Positions 1-5,822 of a stretch of DNA of 5,822 bases are shown here, piece after piece. Position 1 is the stretch's first letter, and every line of letters starts with the position of its first letter. Both the position numbers and the translations under genes were made by a program. Under the pieces are notes generated by a model. It was not told the DNA's origin. It did not search any database and worked only from the letters and a program-made list of their open reading frames with translations. Source of the DNA: an uncultured Bacteroidales bacterium (GTDB lineage: Bacteria; Bacteroidota; Bacteroidia; Bacteroidales; UBA932); the NCBI GenBank assembly GCA_947305045.1, contig CAMZCW010000149.1:1-5822 (forward strand). The letters are read 5' to 3'.

Positions 1-491
1 CGGACTTCCCAATCCTGGTTGGTCTGGATGGTGAAGTTCAGGGGACCGCCGGCAGCGGAGAAGTCCTTGGACGGAGGCGTTACATACAGCCTTCCGGCGC
101 GGCCCTGCTTGATGGTGATAACTTTGGTTTTGGCGATATTCTCACCCCGCAGGGTAAGGGTTGCGCTCCGGTCTTCCAGCGAAGTGTTGGATTTGGCCAC
201 CACCACCACGTCGGTGATAAGGGAGGATGACGCGCTGGAGGCGGGGGTGACGTCCAGCCAGTCCGCGCCGCTGGACAGGGTAAGGGTCCAGGGCGTATTG
301 GCGCTCACGTTGAAGGTGATGGCATCCGGATCCTGGGACGCCAGGGTGTACACATCGACGGCGCTGCACTCCATGCGGATGGACGCGGCCGCCTTTTCCG
401 GGGTCATCTGCGTGTCAATCTTGTACATCTGGCAGGAAGCCAGTGCACCAAGCACAGCCAGAGGAGCAAAGATTCTTGTTAACGTTTTCAT
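1..491 (-). CDS. BACON-domain surface lipoprotein, N-terminal part (3' end outside window)
   Basis: Reading from ATG at 491-489 gives 163 codons with no stop before the left edge. Residues 1-19 are a lipoprotein signal peptide (MKTLTRIFAPLAVLGALAS) with a textbook lipobox LASC and lipidated Cys20. Residues about 41-130 match a BACON domain: ITFNVSANTPWTLTLSSGAD, WLDVTP, DVVVVAKSNTSLEDRSATLT and the closing VITIKQG. A second BACON-like unit starts near 135 (LYVTPPSKDFSAAGGPLNFT, then IQTNQDWEV) and is cut by the window edge. BACON domains are Ig-like beta modules common in Bacteroidota polysaccharide-utilisation proteins. They were first proposed to bind carbohydrate; in at least one surface GH5 enzyme the module seems to act as a spacer instead. 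Starting 24 bases after susD, the gene occupies the usual place of a surface glycan-binding protein, but the unseen C-terminus could be a binding module, an enzyme or further BACON repeats. No clear acidic surface-export signal follows Cys20 (QMYKID). Confidence 0.9.
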   Translation of the reverse strand, partial: MKTLTRIFAPLAVLGALASCQMYKIDTQMTPEKAAASIRMECSAVDVYTLASQDPDAITFNVSANTPWTLTLSSGADWLDVTPASSASSSLITDVVVVAKSNTSLEDRSATLTLRGENIAKTKVITIKQGRAGRLYVTPPSKDFSAAGGPLNFTIQTNQDWEV

Positions 492-515
492 ATCGGTATT
501 GTTTTTATTCAGAGG
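492..515 (-). promoter_or_regulatory. A-rich translation leader of the BACON lipoprotein gene, no Shine-Dalgarno core
   Basis: The minus-strand gap contains GAATAAAAACAATACCGAT directly before ATG. It is A-rich with no purine-rich Shine-Dalgarno core at the expected distance, a typical Bacteroidota initiation region. There is no terminator hairpin between susD and this gene, so read-through transcription is expected. Confidence 0.45.
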
Positions 516-2192
516 TTAGAGAGTCCATCCGGTATTTTGTGTGAGGTTGGGATTGTTGAAGGTTTCGGCCTGCGGAATGGGATACAGGCTCATCTTGTCG
601 GACCAGGTACGGGTTTCCACCACTTTTCTCTTGTAGGAGAGCGTGGCGCCGTTTTTGACAATCTCCACACCGTCCAGCTGGCCCATCACGCCGGAGGCGA
701 TGTTCCAGCGGCGGATGTCCCAGAAGCGGTGGTCCTCAAAGGCGAATTCTACCCGCCATTCCCGGCGTATAGCCTCACGGAAGGCACTCTGGGACGTAGC
801 CGTCACATTGGGCATGCCGGCGTTGGCGCGTACCTGGTTCAGGGCCTCCAGGGCACTCATGCCCAGGGAGGCATCCGTAGGACTGCCCAGCGCCTCGTTG
901 GCGGCTTCCGCAAAGGTGAGCAGCACCTCCGCGTAGCGGTAAACAATCCACTGGTGCTTGTTGGTCACGGTGTTTTCCGGCGTGAAGCTGGTGCTTTCCT
1001 GGATGTAGCGGCGCAGGTAATAGCCCGTTACGGTTCCCAGGTCACTGCGGGTGGCGCTATAGTCCTTGCCGCCCACGAAGGTCTCGATGGCGGTTCCCTT
1101 GAACGCCATGCCGTTGGCCAGGATGGCGCGGGCAAAGCGCGGGTCACGGCCCTCGTAGGGATTGGTCACGTCAAAGTCGGGATCGGCCGTGCTCCAACCG
1201 TTGCTTCCCAGGGTGATGTCGTAACCGCCCAGCGTCTGGAAGGCATCCACCAGCTGCTGGCTGGGATAGGTGCCGCCCATGGACGTACGGTTACCCTCGG
1301 TGAAACGCACCGGGAAGTTGTAGCGCTCGAAGCTCTGGCTCTCGGAGCGGGAAATAGCGAAGATGACCTCCGGCGAAGCCGCGTTGTTGGCCTTTTCCGC
1401 CGGATCCAGGCTGTACTGGTTCAGGTCCATGATGTCCTTGGCCGCCTGGGCGGCTGCACGCCACTTTTCCCGGTCTCCGGAAGGGTTGTGCAGCGGGGAG
1501 GCGGCATACAGCAGCGCCTTGGCTTTCACGGCCAGGGCAAAGCCGTTGGTAATGCGCCCCACCTCGTCGTCCAGCAGGCCCACATAGGTTGTAGGAAGCT
1601 CCTTGGCGCTCTCTTCGCATTCTTTGACAACAAAGTCGATGACTTCATCAAAAGGCGTTTTCGCGATGGCATTGGCTTCTTCTGCCGTGAGCATGGTCAG
1701 CGGCATGGCGATGTCGCCGTAGCGGCGGGCCAGCTCGAAGAAGAAGTACGCCCTGAGCACACGCGCCTGGGCAGGATAATACTGCAGGTGCTCCAGCCAG
1801 CGCTGGTACTTGGTGTCGAACCGGTACATGCTCAGGTCCACGGTCTTGATGGACTCCAGGAACTCGTTGGCGCTGCGCACGCCGTTATACAGGCTCCATT
1901 TGTCGTCCACCGTGGCAATGGGGCTCCAGTTGCCGTTGGTGAAGCGCTGGACGGAAGCATCCGGGTCTGCGTACTCGGCGTCGTCGGAGCCGCAGTCACG
2001 CAGTGCGCTGGACACATCGGCGATATCCTTGTTGGGCAGGTATCCGTAGATGTTCGCGAGCATCTTCTGGATATTGCTGTAGGTCTTGTACATATCCTCG
2101 CGGGAGTACTGGCTGGAAGACTCGTCAAAATCCAGGAAGCTGCAGCTGGCAGTCAGCGCGAGAACACTCAGAATATAAAGTAGTTTTTTCAT
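516..2192 (-). CDS. SusD/RagB-family nutrient-binding outer-membrane lipoprotein
   Basis: Complete 558-residue protein and the likely lid partner of the SusC encoded 18 bases upstream. The start at 2192 is supported by an immediate lipoprotein signal peptide (MKKLLYILSVLALTAS, then Cys17) and a good ribosome binding site. Position -3 of the lipobox is Thr rather than the usual Leu, a mild deviation. Family signatures in order: FLDFDESS just after the lipidated Cys; TPR-like helix ARVLRAYFFFELARRYGDI (143-161); YRYAEVLLTFAEAANEA (418-434); REWRVEFAFEDHRFWDIRRW (477-496); and the closing YPIPQAETFNNPNLTQNTGW (537-556). Length is normal for SusD. Family knowledge: lipidated, surface-exposed, binds oligomeric ligand above the SusC barrel. 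The visible part of the other SusD in this window shares only the family motifs, so the two probably serve different ligands or are diverged duplicates (inference). From codon 5 to the last few codons it uses no TTA, CTA or TCA codon. Confidence 0.97.
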   Translation of the reverse strand: MKKLLYILSVLALTASCSFLDFDESSSQYSREDMYKTYSNIQKMLANIYGYLPNKDIADVSSALRDCGSDDAEYADPDASVQRFTNGNWSPIATVDDKWSLYNGVRSANEFLESIKTVDLSMYRFDTKYQRWLEHLQYYPAQARVLRAYFFFELARRYGDIAMPLTMLTAEEANAIAKTPFDEVIDFVVKECEESAKELPTTYVGLLDDEVGRITNGFALAVKAKALLYAASPLHNPSGDREKWRAAAQAAKDIMDLNQYSLDPAEKANNAASPEVIFAISRSESQSFERYNFPVRFTEGNRTSMGGTYPSQQLVDAFQTLGGYDITLGSNGWSTADPDFDVTNPYEGRDPRFARAILANGMAFKGTAIETFVGGKDYSATRSDLGTVTGYYLRRYIQESTSFTPENTVTNKHQWIVYRYAEVLLTFAEAANEALGSPTDASLGMSALEALNQVRANAGMPNVTATSQSAFREAIRREWRVEFAFEDHRFWDIRRWNIASGVMGQLDGVEIVKNGATLSYKRKVVETRTWSDKMSLYPIPQAETFNNPNLTQNTGWTL

Positions 2193-2201
2193 ATCTCGTA
2201 T

Positions 2202-2208
2202 CCTCCCC
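2202..2208 (-). promoter_or_regulatory. Strong Shine-Dalgarno sequence of the 558-residue SusD gene
   Basis: On the minus strand the 18-base gap reads ACGGGGAGGATACGAGAT followed by ATG. GGGGAGG contains a full GGAGG core nine bases from the start codon. This fixes the start at 2192. It stands out because Bacteroidota genes generally lack such sites, and neither of the other two starts in this window has one. Confidence 0.7.
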
Positions 2209-2210
2209 GT

Positions 2211-4952
2211 TTAGAAGTTAAACTTGATTCCGGCCCAGAACGTGCGGGTGGAAGGATAATAGGCACCCAGCTGTTCGGGATCGGCAAAACCGATGTTGTC
2301 GGCGCTGAACAGGTTGGTTGCGGTGAGGGAGATGGTAGCGTCGCAAATCTTCATGGCCTTCCTGGGAATGGTGTAGGAAATACCCAGATTCCGCAGTTTG
2401 ATGAAGGAGCCGTCACGATACCACAGGGAGTTGGAACGGTAGTTATTGTTGTTCTCCTGGGTGGTCAGGCGCGGCATGGTGGCTACGCTCTCACGTCCGG
2501 GAGCCCAGGTGATTTCGCGGTTGAGGAAGGTCTTGGAAATGGTTCCGTTCCCCACCAGCGGCTGGTACAGCGGGCTGTCCAGCAGGCTCACGGTGACACC
2601 CGTTACCCCCTGGAAATCGGCATAGACCTTCAGGCCTTTCCAGCCAAAGTGCAGGCCGAAGCCGAACTGCAGGAGCGGCGTGGAGCTACCGAACATCTTT
2701 ACTACGTCCTGGCTGTCCACCACACCGTCACCGTTCTGGTCGCGGTACTTCAGGTCACCGGGACGCACCTCGCCAAAGGTTTGCTGGGGGCTGTTGTTGA
2801 TTTCCAGCTGGTTCTGGAAGATGCCGATGACCTCCAGGCCGTACTTCTGGCCAACGGGATTGCCCTTGCGGTACAGGTAGTCGTACATCTGGTAAGCCTG
2901 GCCGTCGTTGATCACCTTGGTGAAGAGCCAGCTGCCGTTGGCATAGGCACCGTAGTTGAAATCGCCCCGGGTCTCGTCCCAGTTCAGGGCCAGGTCAAAG
3001 CCCTTGTAGGATTGCTCGCCCAGGCTCTGGTCCTTGAGGCCGATACCAATGACACCGGAAATGTTGGACGGGGTAATGAGGATGTTGCTGCGCTTCTCCA
3101 GGAAGCCGTCCACATTCACGCCCAGGCGGCTGCCAAAGAATTTGGCATCAATGCCGAAGGTCACCTTGGAGGAAAGCTCGGGAGCCAGGGTAACGGCGGG
3201 CATGTCGCCTTCCTTACGGCCGCTGATGCTGTTATTGCCCTGGCCGTCAAAGTAATAGCTGTTGCCGCTCACGTAGTTCTCGCGCCAGAGTTCGTGTTCC
3301 AGGTCGCCGTCGCTGCCGGACATACCGGCCGATGCATAGGCCTTCAGGTACGGGTCTCCGGGCAGGATCACCGCACCCAGGCTGAGGGCCGGATACAGGT
3401 GGAAGCGCTTGCCCTTGGGCATGTAGGCGCTGCCGGAGTAGTTCAAAACCAGGTCGGCGAAGTAGCGCTCGCCCCAGTTGTAACTCACGGTTCCCAGGAT
3501 TTCCTGCGTCTTGGAGGAGTTGTTCTGACCGCTCAGGATCCAGGAGCGCATGCGGTAAGCAGCATGGGCCTCCAGGTGGTTCTTCCCGAAGTCCCGGGCA
3601 TAGTTCACGCGGCCCTGCAGCTCAAAACGCATCTGCAGGTTCTTGAAATAGTGGTCAAAGTCCACCGTCTTGGAGTTTTTGCCGTAGTAGAGCTGCTCGC
3701 TCAGGATGTAGCTCCGGTTGTCCAGTGCGGCTACCGTATTCACCAGTTCCGAGTACTGCCATTCCTTGGAGGCGCGCTCGTACAGGAGGCCGATGTAGTC
3801 AAACCCCACGTTCAAATCGACCCAGAGGCCCTTGGTGAGGGCACCCAGGTCCTGACGCAGGGTGGCGTCGGCCAGAACCTTGGTCTGGGACCACTGGCGC
3901 TGGCCATTCTCCTGCATCACGGCCACCGGGTTCACGGCGCCGTACAGGGCACTGCCGCCATAGATGCCGTCGGCCTGCTTCACGGGGAAGGCGGCGGCGG
4001 GCAGCATGTACAAGGTTTGCTCGATGTTGTCGGAGTAATAGCCCTGGTTGAACTCGCTCAGGCGGGCCATCACGCCAATTTTCATGGAAGTGGAGCGCGT
4101 GATGTTCACATCCACGTTGGCGCGGAGCCCAAGGCGGTTGTCGTAATGGTTGGCATTGTAGCGGTCGTCCGCCGTGCCTTTCTTGTACAGGAAGTCTTCC
4201 TTCAGGTAATCCAGGGCAGCGAAGTAACGGAAGTTCTGGTTACCGCCCTGGAAGGTGAACTGGGCACGGTGGTTGTCACCGTGGTCGCGGAAGACCTCGT
4301 TCCACCAGTTTACGTTGGGATAAGCGTAGGGATACTGACCGCTGTACAGGGCCAGGAGTTCGGCGTCCGAGTATTTAGCCGGAAGGCCGTCCAGGCTTCG
4401 GGCTTCGTTCATCATGAAGCCGTAGGTGTAGGAATCGGCAAATTCCGGAGCCCGGAACATGGTGGCCACGCCGTAGCGGTACTGGGCGCTCACCTTGAGG
4501 CGGGAGTCCTGACCGCGGCGGGTGGTAATCATGACCACGCCGTTACCGCCCTTTACGCCATACAGCGCAGCGGCGGCGGCATCCTTGAGCACGGTCACGG
4601 ATTCAATCTCCAGTCCGGAGATATCCTCCACGTCACGGGGCAGTCCATCTACCAGCAGCAGCGGGCTGTGGCCGTGCAGGCGCAGGGACAGCTTGAGTTT
4701 GGCCTGGTTGGAGTCATAAGTGCTGGAGCTGTTCTTCACCAGCAGACCGGAAAACTGGCCGTAGAGTGCATTCGAAATATCCGCTTCGGGGCTCTTGTCA
4801 AAGAGCTCGGTTCCGGCATTCAAGCTTGAGTAGGCTTTCAGGTTGTAGGCATTGCCGATGGAGATGGAGTCCAGCATGGACTTTTCCTGGGCAAAGGCCG
4901 TAGAACCTGCCAGAAGAAGCGGAAGAAGGATATATGTATAGATTCTTTTCAT
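2211..4952 (-). CDS. SusC/RagA-family TonB-dependent outer-membrane transporter, short form without N-terminal carboxypeptidase-D-like domain
   Basis: Complete 913-residue protein. Residues 1-21 form a Sec signal peptide with probable cleavage STAFA|QEKS. The plug domain covers about 50-147 and carries SusC signatures: PLLLVDGLPRD (97-107), SVTVLKDAAAAALYG (118-132) and GGNGVVMITTRRG (135-147). A SusC-type barrel follows, with YPNVNWWNEVF near 211-221, an Asp/Asn/Gly-rich loop DQNGDGVVDSQD at 738-749, and a C-terminal aromatic ending KFNF typical of BAM-assembled barrels. Known role: TonB/ExbBD-powered import of ligands delivered by the SusD lid. Odd: classical SusC proteins are roughly 1000 residues or more and carry a carboxypeptidase-D-regulatory-like domain and a TonB-box stretch before the plug. 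Here only about 28 residues separate the mature N-terminus from the plug; DSISIGNAYN (28-37) may hold the TonB-box function. It sits 20 bases after one susD and 18 before its likely partner susD. Family certain, substrate unknown. Confidence 0.97.
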   Translation of the reverse strand: MKRIYTYILLPLLLAGSTAFAQEKSMLDSISIGNAYNLKAYSSLNAGTELFDKSPEADISNALYGQFSGLLVKNSSSTYDSNQAKLKLSLRLHGHSPLLLVDGLPRDVEDISGLEIESVTVLKDAAAAALYGVKGGNGVVMITTRRGQDSRLKVSAQYRYGVATMFRAPEFADSYTYGFMMNEARSLDGLPAKYSDAELLALYSGQYPYAYPNVNWWNEVFRDHGDNHRAQFTFQGGNQNFRYFAALDYLKEDFLYKKGTADDRYNANHYDNRLGLRANVDVNITRSTSMKIGVMARLSEFNQGYYSDNIEQTLYMLPAAAFPVKQADGIYGGSALYGAVNPVAVMQENGQRQWSQTKVLADATLRQDLGALTKGLWVDLNVGFDYIGLLYERASKEWQYSELVNTVAALDNRSYILSEQLYYGKNSKTVDFDHYFKNLQMRFELQGRVNYARDFGKNHLEAHAAYRMRSWILSGQNNSSKTQEILGTVSYNWGERYFADLVLNYSGSAYMPKGKRFHLYPALSLGAVILPGDPYLKAYASAGMSGSDGDLEHELWRENYVSGNSYYFDGQGNNSISGRKEGDMPAVTLAPELSSKVTFGIDAKFFGSRLGVNVDGFLEKRSNILITPSNISGVIGIGLKDQSLGEQSYKGFDLALNWDETRGDFNYGAYANGSWLFTKVINDGQAYQMYDYLYRKGNPVGQKYGLEVIGIFQNQLEINNSPQQTFGEVRPGDLKYRDQNGDGVVDSQDVVKMFGSSTPLLQFGFGLHFGWKGLKVYADFQGVTGVTVSLLDSPLYQPLVGNGTISKTFLNREITWAPGRESVATMPRLTTQENNNNYRSNSLWYRDGSFIKLRNLGISYTIPRKAMKICDATISLTATNLFSADNIGFADPEQLGAYYPSTRTFWAGIKFNF

Positions 4953-4972
4953 CTTCGGGTACCGTTTTTAGT
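4953..4972 (-). promoter_or_regulatory. Short A-rich translation leader of the SusC gene, no Shine-Dalgarno core
   Basis: The minus-strand gap between the upstream susD stop and the susC ATG reads ACTAAAAACGGTACCCGAAG. It has an A-run but no GGAGG-like core. That fits Bacteroidota-type initiation, which relies on A-rich, unstructured leaders (established for the phylum; its action here is inferred). No promoter or terminator fits in 20 bases. Confidence 0.45.
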
Positions 4973-5822
4973 TTACCAGCCGGGGTTCTGTGTCATCCCG
5001 TAGTTCTTTTGGATTTCAACGGAGGGGATGGGAGCCAGATACCACTTGGTGTCGAATTCAGTGTACCACTTGCGGGGCGGATAGGCGTCTTTCACGGCAA
5101 AGCGGAAGGACGTGGCCTCGCTGTTCTTGTCACCGATGGAGGTGAGGCCTTTCAGAGGCGTGGTGAAGGCTTCCTTGAGCCCCCAGCGAATCATGTCAAA
5201 CCAGCGCACTTCCTCAAAGCCGAACTCCAGCTCGCGCTCCAGGATAAGGGCCTTGCGGAACTCTTCCTTCGTCAGGCCTTCCGGGAGACCGGGCAGGCCC
5301 ACGCGGGCACGTACGGCGTTCACATAGGAATAGGCTTTGTCGGAGGGACCGCCATCGGCCTCGTTGTAGGCCTCGGCCGCGTTCAGGAGCACCTCTGCGA
5401 AACGCATCATGCACCAGTGTGGCGGATTGGCCCGGTCGCTGTTCTGCTGCATCACGAATTTCATCATGAGGAAGCCGGGGCAGCCGTCCTGGTGATATTT
5501 GTGGTTGTCGTAGGCACGGCCCACGGTGCCGTCTCTCCAGATGTCGCCGGGGACGCCCACATTCTCGTACAGACGGGGGTCACGGGTTTCTGTGAAGGTG
5601 GCACTACCCACTTTGAGGGTGCCGTTGGGATCGGGTTTAAAGAAGGGATGTTCGGGCCAGTTGCCTTTGTTTTCCCAGTCAAAATCCTCCGGGAAAGGCT
5701 TGCCGTCGGCCCAAGGGAACTTGTTCACCCAGTTCAGGGAACATCCGCTGCCGTAGGAGCCCTGGATCTCGAAGTGCTTGTCGTGGTAGCTGGTGCTGTT
5801 GGACTTGCGGATGGAGATGATG
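4973..5822 (-). CDS. SusD/RagB-family nutrient-binding outer-membrane lipoprotein, C-terminal part (5' end outside window)
   Basis: The open frame ends in TAA at 4973-4975 and stays open to the right edge, giving 282 complete codons; start codon and signal peptide lie outside. A GTG at 5728 is internal, because typical SusD sequence continues upstream of it (IISIRKSNSTSY, then GSYGSGCSLNWVNKF). Seen: a C-terminal helical segment RFAEVLLNAAEAYNEA (about 5404-5357), then ILERELEFGFEEVRWFDMIRW-type sequence (about 5245-5183), and the closing LAPIP...MTQNPGW (about 5038-4976). These are hallmarks of the SusD/RagB C-terminal domain. Family knowledge: such proteins are surface lipoproteins that cap a SusC barrel and bind glycan or other oligomeric ligand. 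Its own SusC partner is probably encoded just beyond 5822, since the usual order is susC then susD. It ends 20 bases before the next susC, so it is likely co-transcribed with it. Ligand cannot be inferred. Confidence 0.95.
   Translation of the reverse strand, partial: IISIRKSNSTSYHDKHFEIQGSYGSGCSLNWVNKFPWADGKPFPEDFDWENKGNWPEHPFFKPDPNGTLKVGSATFTETRDPRLYENVGVPGDIWRDGTVGRAYDNHKYHQDGCPGFLMMKFVMQQNSDRANPPHWCMMRFAEVLLNAAEAYNEADGGPSDKAYSYVNAVRARVGLPGLPEGLTKEEFRKALILERELEFGFEEVRWFDMIRWGLKEAFTTPLKGLTSIGDKNSEATSFRFAVKDAYPPRKWYTEFDTKWYLAPIPSVEIQKNYGMTQNPGW

Larger units (their letters stand above)
1..5822 (-). other. Operon segment: susD - susC - susD - BACON lipoprotein (partial polysaccharide-utilisation-type locus)
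   Basis: Four same-strand genes are separated by 20, 18 and 24 bases with no overlap and no room for a classical promoter or terminator, so they form one transcription unit that extends beyond both edges. The set matches the core of a Bacteroidota polysaccharide-utilisation-type locus with tandem SusCD pairs. No degradative enzyme, sensor or ECF sigma/anti-sigma regulator is visible, so neither the substrate nor the mode of induction can be read from this window. Confidence 0.85.

Noticed and set aside
19..519. A 166-codon plus-strand open frame over the left end
   Set aside because: It lies opposite the BACON lipoprotein, whose signal peptide, lipobox and domain are clear, and it has no recognisable feature of its own.
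537..2183. A 548-codon open frame on the plus strand opposite susD
   Set aside because: It is codon-aligned with susD on the other strand and exists because susD uses no TTA, CTA or TCA codon there. The translation resembles no family I recognise, and the sense frame has unmistakable SusD motifs.
2649..4829. A 726-codon open frame on the plus strand opposite susC
   Set aside because: It is the same codon-aligned shadow effect. The product is a low-complexity Val/Ala/Gly/His-rich sequence with no signal peptide, domain or plausible start context.
4957..4964. Short palindrome CGGTACCG in the susD-susC gap
   Set aside because: It is only eight bases, with no stem-loop potential and no U-tract, so it is not a credible terminator or operator.
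5726..5728. GTG as a possible start of a short 251-residue protein
   Set aside because: The frame continues open to the window edge with typical SusD sequence upstream (for example GSYGSGCSLNWVNKF). No signal peptide follows the GTG, so it is an internal Val codon.
1..5822. Search for CRISPR arrays, insertion sequences, tRNA/rRNA, riboswitches, phage or toxin-antitoxin genes
   Set aside because: The window is almost entirely filled by four coding sequences, with gaps of 24 bases or less. I saw no direct or inverted repeat structure, transposase motif or structured RNA.

Overview
This window looks like part of a nutrient-uptake operon from a Bacteroidota (Bacteroidales) chromosome. Every recognisable gene is on the minus strand. 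The evidence is the SusC/SusD pairing, two lipoprotein-type signal peptides that end in Ser-Cys, and a BACON-domain lipoprotein. Codons are strongly GC-rich at third positions, which would suit a GC-rich gut lineage such as Alistipes or related uncultured Rikenellaceae-like groups. That genus-level guess is inference only.

Layout in the direction of transcription (high to low coordinates): (1) the C-terminal 282 residues of a SusD/RagB-family lipoprotein, running off the right edge; (2) a complete 913-residue SusC/RagA-family TonB-dependent outer-membrane transporter; (3) a complete 558-residue SusD-family lipoprotein, the partner of that SusC; (4) the N-terminal 163 residues of a lipoprotein with one complete BACON-like domain and the start of a second, running off the left edge. 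The gaps are 20, 18 and 24 bases. That leaves no room for a separate promoter or a classical terminator, so the four genes are almost certainly one transcription unit. Coding occupies nearly the whole window and there is no non-coding stretch above 300 bases.

How the genes work together: in the well-studied SusCD model, SusC forms the outer-membrane barrel and SusD is a surface lipoprotein lid that captures an oligomeric ligand (usually a glycan, sometimes a peptide) for TonB-driven import. The leading SusD fragment implies a second susC just beyond the right edge, so this is probably a tandem arrangement of two SusCD pairs. The BACON lipoprotein sits where surface glycan-binding proteins or surface enzymes are often found, directly after susD. 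No glycoside hydrolase, peptidase, sulfatase or regulator lies in the window, so the substrate cannot be assigned.

I found no mobile element, CRISPR array, RNA gene or clearly new system. The points most worth a second look are the short SusC without the usual N-terminal carboxypeptidase-D-like domain, the tandem BACON lipoprotein, and a strong Shine-Dalgarno sequence in front of only one of the genes.
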